Positions 22,936 through 34,068 of a DNA stretch of 64,000 nucleotides are shown piece after piece. The position numbers were made by a program, and so were the translations under genes. This DNA comes from Macrolepiota albuminosa (Eukaryota; Basidiomycota; Agaricomycetes; Agaricales; Agaricaceae), in contig JAMWFC010000053.1 in assembly GCA_027475525.1 (NCBI GenBank), positions 992,001 through 1,056,000 on the forward strand, given 5' to 3'. The notes under the pieces are model-generated. The model had not been told where the DNA came from and did not search any database. It saw only the letters and a list, made by a program, of their open reading frames with translations. Within the stretch, counting starts at the first letter, position 1. Each line of letters opens with the position of its first letter.

Positions 22936-25611
22936 CTACGGATCATACTCGGGAAGGGCGGGATCGCCCAAAGGAAGCAAGTCCCCGTCCTGGATCGAGT
23001 TACTCGCTTGCCACTCAAGCGCAGCTGAAATATCGTCATGGAGCTCGAGAAGGAGGCGCTCATGGCGAGCTAAGGTGGAAACACGAGGACGCAGGTTTGC
23101 AAGTTCACGACCAACGGCTTCGGTCGCATCCTCGATATGGTGGAGTTGCTGGCGAAGGTCGGCAGAAGGACATAGAGGGGTAACAGGATAGGAGAACTCG
23201 TCCCTGAGCCAAGGGAAGGCATCGCCAGAAACTCGCATGGCGGGAGGGGGTGTCCAAAAGGGATCGAACTTATTGGAGGATTAGAAAAGGGGAGAAAAGG
23301 GGAACGAACAAAGACGGACGTACCCGGACAGTTACAGGTGCACGGGGCGTCCACTCATGGCGCTCGTCGCCGGAGGACATAGCTCTGGCGGAAGAAAGAT
23401 GGATGCCGTAGGGAGGCAAGTATCTCCAGCGGCGACGACACTCACCTTCCGGCACCAGGGTTCCTTCGGACTCCGGCGCCGCAGAAGTCTCGCGACTACT
23501 AGTAAAAGAAGGGGAGCTGTGGGGAGGAGTAAGGGACGGAGTAATAGGAAGAGCCACCGGAGTGTCGCTAGCCGCAACCGACTCGGGGGCAGGGGTAGCG
23601 CCAGCATCAGACATAACGACATCTTCGGCAGCAGGGATAGCCACTACGGCGGGAACAGGAGTGGGGGACCTATCAGTCAAGAAGTTAGCACGCGAAGAAA
23701 AGAGAAGTTAGGAAAATACGTACTGGTTACCACTGGGGCCACTCTGACGAGGGTTAGCGGCGATAGGGGGAGTAAGGCGAAGCAGGAGAGCGCGTACCGC
23801 CAACAGCGCATCGGCATCAACAACGGGCTCAGCTTCATCATCATCCTCTCCCTCGGCATCCCTCTCAGTGCCTTCCCCCTCATCCGTAGAAGACTCGGTC
23901 GAAGACAAAACCACAGGCGTAGCAGGCGCTAGCTCGCGGCGCTTACCAGGGCTCTTGCCAGGAGACGTGACAACAGGCTTACGCTTCGAAAGGATGGGAC
24001 GACAAGGAGAGCGAGCAAAAGGTGCCGCCACGGTAGTACTATCCTGGGTAGTCGGCAGCGCCAGGCTGGCTGCGCTGATTAAGGAGAGCGAGCAAAAGGT
24101 GCCGCCACGGTAGTACTATCCTGGGTAGTCGGCAGCGCCAGGCTGGCTGCGCTGATTACCGTGGGTTGGTGAATAGCCGCCAGATCACGTTGCTGCAGCA
24201 CGAAGTCCCGGGCGTTACGAACCAACACCGCGCGCTCATAGTTCCTTTGCATAATGGCGTCCCTACCACGTTCACGAGTACGAATCCTGTTGAAGGCGCA
24301 GCCTCGTTTCAATGCATCGCACCGATAGCAAGGCAGAGACGCGGTAGGAAACCAGCAGCCCTCAGGATTGTTCTCAGACCAACACTTGTCACACTAAGAA
24401 AGAAGTCAGCGACGGCATGAATCTACCAATGGGCAAACCAGTGCTTACCGCACCAATCTTTGCCCTAAACACGCAACGCTCCAAGGGCGCAACGGTAACC
24501 TTCTTCTTGCCGCCCAGTACTTGGACACCAGCCGGGACGCCGGTATCAATGACGGTAGTATCACGGCGAAGACGCAAAAGGTCGCGAAGCTCCGCGTCGG
24601 TGAACATGGTCTGGTTAGGCGCCTATCGACATTAACATTTAGGCGCTAAAGTCTAGCAACAATGAGCAAAGCACTTACGACATACAAAGGGGGAACACGA
24701 GCAGGGAGATTGATCTGGAAGGGGAGAAGTCAGAAAAATGGAGTAAGGAAGATAGGGAAAGAACGCACGGTACGTTTGGGAGGAGAACTAGCATGAGCAG
24801 GAGGCGCTCGTTCAATAACAATGGCGAAATTACGCGGAGGACCGTGAGAAGTTGGGCGCGTCAGGCCGGGTCGTGGCTCGCTACAAGAAACGGCAATACG
24901 TTTGATGGCTGAATAGGGAGGGGCAGTACGGACGGGAGAAGCAGCGCTTGGGGCAGGGCGAGTGGAAGAAGCAGCGCCATGAAAAGGGCTGCCAAGAACG
25001 GAAGAAGGCGGAACAGAAGTCGAAGAAGGAGGGGCGGTAGGAACAGAAGGGACAGTAGAGGCCGAGGGGGCAGTAGGAAGACTGGCGACGGTGGGAGACG
25101 TGGCAACCGACTACTCAAGGATTAACAGTGGAAAAAGGGGGGAGGAAAAGGAAGGACTTACTTCGCTGACCTGAGACGTGGCAACCGACTACTCAAGGAT
25201 TAACAGTGGAAAAAGAGGGAGGAGAAGGAAGGACTTACTTCGCTGACCTTGGTACTAGCCAACAACGCGTCGATCTCATCAGATAAGGAGGGAGCCTAGT
25301 ATGGGTGCTGAACCTTAGCGCCACAACGCCAAAATCAAACTTAGAAAACTTACAAAAAGGTCCGCGAAAGGGCGCAACCAATCGGCACCCTCATACTCAC
25401 GGTACCGGGCCACGCACCACTCGTGAACCTCGTCACCCCGCTCCCAGGAACTGTCAGAGCCGCGGACCACGAGCCAGCGCCGATAGAGTTGCATAATACC
25501 AGGGACGGTTTGTGGTGCATCGGCGGGACCGACAGACTTAGCGCGATCAAATAAATAGGAGGCCTTAGCCAGGAAATTGCGGAGAGCAGAGGCGTCGAAA
25601 GAAGTGGACAT
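22936..25611 (-). CDS. antisense gene aORF1 of element B, spliced, Zn2Cys6-like cluster protein
   Basis: Homologue of the A gene at 29706-32115. Exons that can be fixed: 25611-25354 (86 codons, ending GADWLRPFADLF), 25295-25239, a Pro/Ser-rich exon around 25130-24775 (obscured by a duplication), a TDAELRDLLRLRRD exon around 24605-24445, 24393-23724, 23669-23324, and about 23269-22936. Introns start GTAAGT, GTAAGC or GTACGT. The cluster in the 24393 exon is CDKCWSENNPEGC, eight residues, then CYRCDALKRGC. After an acidic Ser/Glu linker the C-terminal domain repeats the A pattern (YLPPYG, WTPPP, DAFPWL, LEWQASN, GDLLPLGDP). The exon at 24393-23724 reads through only if one copy of the 77-bp duplication at 24004-24157 is dropped. 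Nuclear or nucleic-acid-binding role inferred; nothing catalytic seen. Confidence 0.65.
24004..24157. repeat. 77-bp tandem duplication in the B aORF1 exon (likely assembly join)
   Basis: 24004-24080 repeated at 24081-24157. Dropping one copy makes the exon 593 nt and keeps the splice phase. Confidence 0.9.
25094..25249. repeat. about 77-bp tandem duplication in B aORF1 exon 3/intron 2
   Basis: Copies offset by 78 at the left end and 77 at the right end, with small differences in a G/A run. Confidence 0.8.
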
Positions 25612-25749
25612 ACTGGAAAGATGGGAAGGAAAACACGGGAAGGTGAAGTACGGAAAACGACTTTTTATAAGGCGCTGGCGGCATTATACGGACCGTAGTG
25701 CAGTCAAATTAACGACGGCGTTTGACTGAGGACAGTCAATTTTTCAGTT

Positions 25750-25758
25750 GGGGGGAGA
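25750..25758 (+). other. element B polypurine tract
   Basis: GGGGGGAGA directly before the TG of the 3' LTR. It is preceded by the T-rich AATTTTTCAG and a GACTG/CAGTC hairpin, all conserved in A and C. Confidence 0.75.
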
Positions 25759-26801
25759 TGATAGGCTTCTACTCGGACTGAGCGCATCAAGGGACATTAT
25801 AGGCCGACCAACACTTGACACACTAAAGGCTCTAGCGACCAGCCTTGGGTACAGAGCAGCCCTAGCGCGGGCGCTCTATGGCAAGACTTATCCATTCATT
25901 TCAATCACCAGTATCAGCCCCTCAGCGCACTCCACTCAGTTACTTTGAAGACCAAGAAGACTCAGGACTCATAGCGCTAGCATAACGGTGGGAGGGGACT
26001 CTGACCAAACCCCGATCAGTACTGGAAGGAGTTAGCAATTGGCGCTGTCAATCACCGAGGCACCTCAATCAGAAGTCTAAAAGAATCAATGACGATGAGA
26101 CAGGATACACGCAGACCCGACATTTAAATCTATCAAAAGATGGTACAATGTTTAGTGCCGGAATTAGCGCTCACGGCATCTGTCGAGGATTCCCCGACCA
26201 TACCCCGGGATGGCATGGCCAATTAAATTACATCAAAAAGTGAGCAAACTCGTACCACTTCTAAGTAGTTTTAGAGTTGCCGTTGGTCGCCGTCACCCAT
26301 GTGCTGCAGGTCGCCGTTGACAGGTGGCCGTTAGCTACAGTCACGAAGGGAGGCGCTAATTGGTAGCGCCGTCAATGGACTTATTTTGGAAATAATGTAG
26401 CGCATAGTATAAAAACTAGCTACTTGCCATGTATATAACAACGAATCGTAACCTCTTGAGCACCCAGTTACACTTAGCGTTCAAATCGCGCTAGCATTGC
26501 CTGACTTTGCCACCAAGTTTGGCGCTAGCTTCGTCTATCTCGTCTTCGTCGTTTACGGTGCCACCTACGGGCACGCTACGCTGCGCTATTCGTTTATTTC
26601 TCTATAACTTCTCCTAAACTACGACGCTTACTACTTGCTAGGTAGCACCCGAGGCGCTACCGTCTAGCGCACCGTCCTACCACCTCTGCTCAAGCACACC
26701 GGGACCCTGCTGGGACTCCTCACAAACCCGTACGCCAGGCGCTGGAGACGGCGTTGTACTGCGTATACGTCCAGCGCACCCAACCACAGTTGGCGTCATC
26801 A
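25759..26801 (+). repeat. element B 3' LTR
   Basis: Begins TGATAGGCTTCTACTCGG, ends GTTGGCGTCATCA, and is the same length as the 5' LTR. Differences from it are transitions, mostly at CpG or former CpG sites. Confidence 0.9.
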
Positions 26802-29279
26802 GTGCTATGGGAGTTTTTCCAGCTGCTCAATCGAGTTCTCCAACGTATGAAGTATAGCGGTGGAACCTTTAGCGGCCACAAACTCCTCCTATGCGTGCCA
26901 AGGTTCAAAATACTTGGTCACATTTGCACTCCTGACGGTCGCATTCCCGATGAGTCTCGCTTAGCACTCCTGGAGCGATGGGGTCCTTGCCGTGACTTAT
27001 CTGAAGTTCGCGCCTTTCTTGGTACTGTTGGCGTTCTCAGGATATTTGTCAAGAATTTTGCCCATCGTGCACACGCCCTTAACCGACTCACCCGTGCCAA
27101 CGAGCCCTTCGAATTTGGGCCAGACCAGGTTACTGCACAACAAGACTTAGTAAAAGCCCTACAAGATGCCAAACCCCTAGTTCCCATCGACTATAGCTCT
27201 GCCGACCCAGTTATCTTGGTGGTGGATACCTCGTATATTGCCGTTGGCTACTTCTTGTGCCAGTGCCTTAGCAACAATCGGAAACAGCAACGCTACAACC
27301 GCTTTGGGTCTATCACGCTAAACGACCGAGAATCTTGCTACAGTCAGCCTAAGCTAGAGCTCTATGGACTCTTCAAAGCCTTCTGGTCACTAAAGATGTA
27401 TTTGATTGGCGTGCGGAACCTGATTGTTGAAGTCAACGCTAGGTACATCAAAGGCATGCTGCAGAATCCTGATATCCAGCCATCTGCTAGCATGAACCGG
27501 TGGGTAGTCGCTATCCTCATGTTTCACTTTGAGTTGGTACATGTCAAGAGCTCTTTCCACGGACCAGATGGACTCTCTAGGAGACCACGGCAGCCTGGCA
27601 ACCCGGCAGTGGATCCACAAGCTGATAGCGATTTCGAGGACTGGATCGACCGCTTACATGGTTTCGTGCACCTCATACAACAGCCAATCCCCCTACTACA
27701 ACGGCAACAGCCTACCAGCATACTTCTACATCCCATTGTCCCTTACCGCCCCGAAATCTTTACCGCACCCCTCACATTCTACACGGCAAGCATCCTTGGG
27801 CAAAACTCGCCTCCAGTCAAAGTCGTACAAGAACCCCATCCGCTAAGAGAAGACAGTAGAAACCTTACCTACGATGCCGTTCCCCGATCCGCCAAGGCAA
27901 GGGCAGAAGACAGTCGCTTGTTAATAGTTGAACGATGGATACAAGACCTTAAGCGACCCCCAGACCTTACCGACGAGCAATACGCGACCTTTATCCAATA
28001 TGCCACTCACTTCTTCTTTACCGACAACCGCCTTTGGCGACGAAATCGAGATGGTGCTCACAAGCTGATCATCAAGCCAGAAAGTCGCTTACGAGTCCTG
28101 CGTGCCATGCATGATGAGCTAGGACATAGAGGCCTGTACGCTACTCGAGCTTCTCTGTTAGAACGATTCTGGTGGCCACACGCTAGCACCGACATCGCCT
28201 GGTACATCAGGACTTGCCACCTCTGTCAAATTCAACAAACACGCCAAGTGCTCATACCGCCAACCGTTGCAACGCCAGCTCCCCTCTTCAGCAAAATCTA
28301 CGTCAATACCATGCACATGCCCAAATCTGGTCGCTACAAGTACATCATTCAAGGTCGTTGCTCGCTAATCCACTGGCCTGAATTTCGAATGCTTCAGAGA
28401 GAAAATACGGACGCGGTCGCCAAGTGGCTATTTGAGGATGTCATTTGCCGTTGGGGAGCGCTAAGAGAAATCGTCACGGATAACAGTGCGCCTATTATCA
28501 AAGCGCTAACATATCTTGCCAAGAAATATAATATCCATCACATTCGATTATCGGGCTACAACAAACGTGCCAATGGCTTGGTAGAGAGACCACACTTTGA
28601 TGTTCAGCAAGCGCTTTTCAAGGCAGTCGATGGCGACAAATCTCGTTGGAGCGAAGCGACATATTCAGTGTTCTGGTCAGAGAGGGTTACCATTCGTAAG
28701 CGCATGGGTTGCTCTCCCTATTACGCGGCTACTGGCACCCATCCTTTACTCCCTGCCGACATCATAGAAGCGACCTACCTTCAGCCAGCACCCAACAGTA
28801 TCTTAGCGACTACCGATCTTATCGCCAGACGAGCTATTGATCTCCAGCGAAGGAAAGAAGATTTAGAGCGACTCCACGAGGTAGTCTTTAGCGCCCGTTG
28901 CCAAGCAGCCCTACGATTCGAAACCGAGCATAGCGCTACCATCAAAGATTACAACTTCCCGAGAGGAGCGCTAGTGCTTATGCGCAACTCCAAAATTGAA
29001 ACCTCATACAACAAGAAAATGCGCCCGCGCTACCTTGGACCCCTGGTAGTTATCTCTCGTAACCGTGGAGGCGCTTACGTGCTCTGTGAATTAGATGGTT
29101 CAGTGCTACATCGACCTGTTGCCGCCTTTTGTCTATTGCCATATCTCGCCAGGGAACAAATCGACTTGCTGCTTGAAGCGCTAGATATCAATACCGCCAA
29201 GCTTAGGGAACTTGAAGAAACGGAATTATTCGACGATGATGACTTGCCGACTTTAGTTGAAGAAGAAGAAAATGATTAG
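26802..29279 (+). pseudogene. pol: element A pol, second part (end of RT, RNase H, integrase)
   Basis: Resumes the A pol interrupted at 13002 with LWEFFQLLNRVLQRMKY and stays open for about 825 codons to a TAG at 29279. RNase H-like blocks: VDTSYIAVGYFL, QPKLELYGL, VEVNARYIKGML, DGLSRRP. The integrase finger is HDELGHRGLY, then CHLCQIQQT. The first catalytic Asp is replaced by Asn (IYVNTMHMP; B has IYIDTMHMP). The second site reads TDNSAP where B has TDNGAP, and the Glu (NGLVERPHF) is kept. An open frame with a lost catalytic residue points to an inactive integrase. Confidence 0.85.
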
Positions 29280-29705
29280 AAAAAGACTATACTGATAAGC
29301 TTTCATTTTCTATTACTTACTGTACTTATCTTTCTTGCCGATACTTACTATACTATATTCAACAGACAATTTCTTACATAGTCAAGCCGCAGCGCTAGCG
29401 TGTCGCCAACGCTTAGCGCATTGCGCAACTCTCGCCAAGGGTTTTTCGCCATGATGATTTACTGAGTGTTTCCCTTTTCTCAAAAATTTGTCTAAGTCCC
29501 ACATCTACTTCTCTTCTTGCTGGCACCTACTTTGACAAATGCTTACCACTTGTCTTCCCGTTACCTTACTTAACTTACCCTGTGATGGTTCGCTAACTCA
29601 AACTAGACTCAATTCCTCCACTCGGCAGGGAAACAACAAAAATATATCAAATACGGGGTGCCAACAAAATATATACAAAAACGGCCTATCTACGCTAAGG
29701 TCCGT
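29280..29705. other. element A spacer between converging pol and aORF1
   Basis: AT-rich, with TACTTACTATACTATATTC words and the conserved block at 29441-29485. Pol ends at its left edge and the antisense gene ends at its right edge, so both transcripts would terminate here. Confidence 0.45.
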
Positions 29706-32115
29706 TTACTCGCTATTGTCCTCCATCGGCAAAGACTTGTCAGAGACTGGCAGGGAGGATTCGCGAAGGGGAAGCAAGTCGCCCGGCAAGATGTTATTTG
29801 CGGTTTGCCAATCCATAGCGGCTTGGCAATTGTCTTGGTAATCTCGCAGAACGTGCAGGCTGCAGCCCAAGTTGGAATACCGCAAGCGAAGCGCCATGAG
29901 CTGGCCCTGCACCCGTTCCCGTTCCCGTTCCATGGATGTTGCCATCATTGCCGCCCTCCTCGAATATTGCTCTAACATGTCGCGAGGGTTTAGCGCCACG
30001 ACTGGGTAGACGAGGTCTTGCCCCAGCCACTGGAAGGCGTTGTCAGTAACTGTCAGTTGCGGTTGAGGCGTCCAAGCAGGATTGATCCTGGCGATTATGG
30101 GGCGCCTTGGTTCCAGCCCGGCAACGTCCTCGGGGTCTGACACCTCCCAGGGGGCAACGTTACCATATGGCAGTAGCCACCGCCACTCAGGCTCCTCCCG
30201 GGCAGCTCCTGCCGCTTCCTCAACTCCTGCCACTACCTCCCTTGCCGATGTCTCCTCCCCGTTGCCTTGGCGCTGTGTCACCAAGGTTTCTTCACCCACG
30301 TTGTCTTCACCATCTGCGTCCTCGTCACCGGCAGTTGTTGCCATCGCCACAGGGCTTTCCCCTCCCCTTGCTGTCACTGCAGATGGTTCCTCCTCCTGCT
30401 GCTCTTCCGTTGGCGGGGGGGCCATAACCGTGTCGTCCTCATCGGCAGCCAGCAGAGATACCCCCCTCAAGTGGATGGGAGAAAGCAACTTACTTGGCCC
30501 AGCCTCCGAATCCCTGACCGGTAGGCGACTGGCGGCAAGCGCCTTCTCCAGCTCCTCCATCTCCACGTCTTCAGGGGTAGAGGGAGGAGACTCTACCTGC
30601 GCATGTTTGGCCTTGCCCTTCCCCTTGGCGGGCGAAGGGACTTGTCGTTTTAAGGAGACCGCAGTCCCTTGGCGCTCACCGGCGCCACGATTACCGACCG
30701 TTTCGTTTTTGTCCCCTTGACGCGTCGGCAGCACCAGGGAACTCTTGCTGATGGTTGCTGCGTCTCCTGCGGCCTTCTTCTTCCTCTCTCCTTCAACGAA
30801 CTCCCGAGCCCTCTTAATGAGGACGGCGCGCTTGAAGGTGCGCTCCACTACCGCGTCTGGGGCACCACCGCGTTCTCGACTCTTGGCGCCATCCAGAGTG
30901 CAGGCCCTCTTCAGAGTACCGCACCGGTAGCAGGGCTGGCCACCAGTGGGGTACCAACACCCCTCTGGGTTGTTGTCGGCCCAGCACTTGTTGCACTGCA
31001 AGAATGTTAACAAGAGCGGTAAGGAAGGCCATAGTACTTACTGCTCCTTGGGAGTCCTTGAACTCCCGTCTTGCTGCTGGGCTTGCCATCTTCTTATCCT
31101 TCATCTCCGGCAAGACCACTCCCGCTTCCATTCCCTCATCCAAAACCGCCTCATCTCGTCGTGCTACTAGCAAACCCTTTAGCTCGGCATCGCTAAAAGA
31201 AGTCTGCGTTGGCGCCTGCAAACTATTTGGTTAGCAGGGAAGGTACCTTGGCATAACGAACTTACCGTATAACGAGGAGCGGCAGCCTTACGAGACTGAG
31301 AGTGGGATAAGCAGAAGTCGCCAGCGGTAAGAACCCTCAAACTTACCTTCTTTTTCAAAGTCTTGCCAGGCTTGACCGGAGAGCCCGATTTGCTTGCCGG
31401 CAGTGCTGGGCTCTGGGCACTACCGGCGCGGGAATCCTTCACATCAGACATCTGCCTCCTTGCAACTGGCGACTTCTCGCTGGCAACCAGGGACTCGCCA
31501 GCGACCTCTCGCTCCTCCAACGCCTTGGTTCTCTCCTTGGCATCATGGGAGGCCTCTTCTAGCACGCTCTCGCGAATTGCCGCCATCTCGGCGTCCACCT
31601 GCAAATTGGCGAGAGGCGCCAATACCTCTTGCTTACTATGAGGGGACAGATCAGACCACAGCTAAGTTAGAAATCCACAGTTAGAGATACTCACTCAGGC
31701 GCTGGCACACTTACCGTCATTGGCAAGGCGCCAGAGAGGATGTCCTCCAATTTGTCCTCAATGGTCGGGACGGGAGGAGGCGCCTAGGGACCAATCAGCT
31801 AGCAACACGGCAAGAACTAAAACCACTTACAAAACGAGAAAACGGCGCTAACCAGTCGGCGCCATGATTGTCAACATACCATGCCCGGCACCACTCCTGC
31901 ACTTCAATTTCTCTGTCCCAGCCGACGCCAAGGACGCGAACTTCGTACCAGCGCTCTAACAACTTCATCACGGCAATGACCAAGTTTGGAGGCGCCTCCG
32001 CGCCCACACCCTCAATGCGCCTAATAAAGTTGTTGGCCTTGTCAATGTAGGCGGAGGCGGCGTCTTGAGCCTCGCGAGATGGGACGGGGGGTGGAGTTGG
32101 AATACGGAAGGACAT
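29706..32115 (-). CDS. antisense gene aORF1 of element A: intact, six exons, 720-residue zinc-cluster protein
   Basis: Exons: 32115-31831, 31783-31715, 31661-31347, 31295-31266, 31215-31042, 30995-29706. The five introns are 46-53 nt, each starts GTAAGT and ends AG, and every exon length divides by 3, so all introns are phase 0. Residues 1-95 form a helical module (YIDKANNFIRRIEG, MKLLERWYEV, EVQEWCRAWY, GADWLAPF). Charged helices and a Lys-rich stretch follow. A cysteine cluster at 292-323 is CX2CX8CX8CX2CX6C (CNKCWADNNPEGC, CYRCGTLKRAC), close to the fungal Zn2Cys6 pattern but with a longer first gap. An Arg/Lys-rich region, an acidic linker and a C-terminal domain (WRWLLPYG, AWTPQPQ, AFQWLGQDLVYPV, a helix with RERERVQGQL, then GDLLPL) complete it. 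The gene starts 170 bp from the 3' LTR and converges on pol. A DNA- or RNA-binding regulator is plausible; it is not a known retroelement protein to me. Confidence 0.8.
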
Positions 32116-32275
32116 ATTTTATTTTTTGAGCGCCAGGAAAAAGATGGGGAGAAGAAACGAAGTCCAAACTCACACGCCAGGACTATAAACAAAATCTCAA
32201 GAACGCACGGACCACCTGTCACAAAAGCGGTAACGGTAACCATATTTGGTGACTGAGGACAGTCAATTTTTCAGT

Positions 32276-32285
32276 TGGGGGGAGA
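32276..32285 (+). other. element A polypurine tract
   Basis: GGGGGGGAGA-type run just before the 3' LTR. The stretch from 32251 is conserved with B and C and includes the hairpin GACTG-AGGA-CAGTC and a T-rich box. Confidence 0.75.
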
Positions 32286-33305
32286 TGATAGGACCCCATA
32301 CAGGATCAGCGCATCAACGGCAGGCTACGGCAACACAGCACAGGCTCAAAATACCTTAGCGCGCGCTAATTAACCAAGTTTGGCGATATTTGACAGCCAC
32401 GCACAACAAGAAGCAGATCCGATCAGTGATAGCGCCGATGGCAGCAAGAATGACAACTGACAGATGACATCAGTCACTGACGACAGCGCTTAGGGAGAAG
32501 CCTGATGATCTATCAAAAACTGACGGACAGCTTGGCATTTGACCTTGGCGTCTGACACCGCTTAGCGTCTCGATTTGGCGCCCAACGTCGCTTAGGTGTT
32601 CTGACAGGCAGAAGGGTGATGGATTGATGGTTTAGCACCGCGATCTGCCGCCTGGTGGCGCCAAGGGTCTTGAAAGGACGGTAGGGATCTGAAACCGTTG
32701 GAGCTACCCCTATGAAATTTTCCAGTTTACCGCACTTTGGCAATGGTTGGTCACTAGCGACGGTGAACTCCTTGTAGTATATACCCCTATGAAATTTTCC
32801 AGTTTACCGCACTTTGGCAATGGTTGGTCACTAGCGACGGTGAACTCCTTGTAGTATATATAGTACTTACCGACTTGTACATGCACCATCAGAACAATAG
32901 ACCAGAGTTTACGACTCCCCTTTCTTCAGTCTCCCTTACGCTCAAGAGCTCATTTACGCTACGGTCGGCAACGTCAAACTCATCGGCAGTTACAGACGCT
33001 CGCCAACAATCGACACATTTGCGCCTTGCAGCTACGGCAGGCATTATCGACGCTTAGACCTCGCTAAGCATATCGGGTTCTTGCCGCTTATCTTTGCCGT
33101 GTTCACTTACCACTTCTTCCCTAGGCGCTTTACCTTAGCGCTTTACACTTGCCGACCCCATTACCAACCTTACCCTATTTTCATAGGCGCGTTCTCTGGG
33201 ACCTGCCCGGGACTCCTCTCATCACTTAAAGCGCGCCCAACGCAAACTCTTGGTACGGTAACACTATTGTTACATTTGTTACTGACCAAACTTTGGGCGT
33301 CATCA
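32286..33305 (+). repeat. element A 3' LTR
   Basis: Begins TGATAGGACCCC and ends GGGCGTCATCA. It contains its own 77-bp tandem duplication (32705-32858) at a different place from the one in the 5' LTR, so the equal lengths of the two LTRs are partly coincidence. Confidence 0.85.
32705..32858. repeat. 77-bp tandem duplication in the A 3' LTR (likely assembly join)
   Basis: 32705-32781 repeated at 32782-32858, about 40 bp out of register with the duplication in the 5' LTR. Confidence 0.9.
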
Positions 33306-34068
33306 GCGCCAATGATGAAGTGCACCTAAAAGAGGCAGGACAATGAACACAGGTAAATGTGACAAGAGGACACAGAAAGAAAACTAGAGGCTTAGCAATA
33401 ACTAAGCTGCATGATGCCTGCTGTAGGTGCAAGGCATGTAGGGTCCATAAGCATAACTGCAGCAAGCAGGCTAAGAGTGTTCAGACAATTGGCGAATATG
33501 AGCTTAGTCAGCTCAAAAGAAATCTGAACCATGAGGTGAACTGAGGGGTGTAAATTGGGGTACTCTGTTCTGTTGGTAACTAGTGACAACGGTAAGTATT
33601 TATAGTGAAGATGAGTTCACCGTTGCTAAGTGGCTAAGCGTTGCCCAGAAGCGGTGAACTGAAAAGAATGTAAGTAGTCGCCGTGCATTAAACTAAATAC
33701 TGAGAAGTTAATGAGAATGCTGTCTGTTCAAGTAACAAGAAGGCGCTAAGCGGTGTCAGGTGCCAAGGTGAAATGCTAAGCTGTTAGTCACAGGTAAATG
33801 CCATTATTCTAACTCATAAGCGCTGCCACTGGCTAGTGGTACCACATGCTTCCTGAGTGATGCCATCTGTCAATGCTTGCCAATGATGTGATGCCTGCTG
33901 TCACTGGCTCTTATTACTGATTGGGTATGTCACTTGCCATGCGTGGCCATCAGGAATGGCTTAAAATGGATAAATTGCATGTGTCAAGTTCAGAACAAGT
34001 GCGGCAAAGTTTCTGGAGCTGATGCTGAGCCTGCCATTGATGCACCTAGCCTGTATGGGGTCCTATCA
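33306..34068 (-). repeat. decayed family-1 LTR
   Basis: On the minus strand it begins TGATAGGACCCCATACAGG at 34068. The body (GAGGCTTAGCAATAACTAAGC, CTCAAAAGAAATCTGAACC) is shared with 34900-36229. CpG sites are largely lost. The inner end near 33306 is not sharp. Element A's right flank lies in or next to this relic. Confidence 0.6.

Larger units (their letters stand above)
13003..26801 (+). mobile_element. Gypsy element B (family 1), nested inside element A pol
   Basis: LTRs of 1043 bp each (13003-14045 and 25759-26801) flank gag-protease, pol and three antisense genes. The flanks are GCGC (12999-13002) and GTGC (26802-26805), a 4-bp target duplication with one C-to-T change. Joining 13002 to 26806 reads LALWEFFQLLN through the A pol, as in copy C, so B inserted after A was in place. 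Both junctions lie well away from the suspected contig joins. The LTRs differ at roughly a dozen places by eye, all transitions. Confidence 0.88.
7889..33305 (+). mobile_element. Gypsy element A (family 1), interrupted by element B
   Basis: Two 1020-bp LTRs (7889-8908 and 32286-33305) bracket gag, protease, RT, RNase H, integrase and an antisense gene. Element B is inserted in the RT at 13003-26801. The 4-bp flanks do not match (ATGT left, GCGC right), so A is either a recombinant or joined from two copies. Each LTR contains a suspected contig-join duplication (8331 and 32705), which makes the second explanation plausible. Gag and the first part of pol carry stops and shifts, so A is not autonomous. 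Its antisense gene is intact. Confidence 0.75.

Noticed and set aside
30082..30720. 212-codon plus-strand ORF rich in Ser/Pro
   Set aside because: It is the complement of the acidic linker of the antisense gene in A; its composition explains the open frame.
29706..32115. The antisense gene as an envelope-like third gene of the element
   Set aside because: It is on the opposite strand, spliced, and has no signal peptide or membrane segment.
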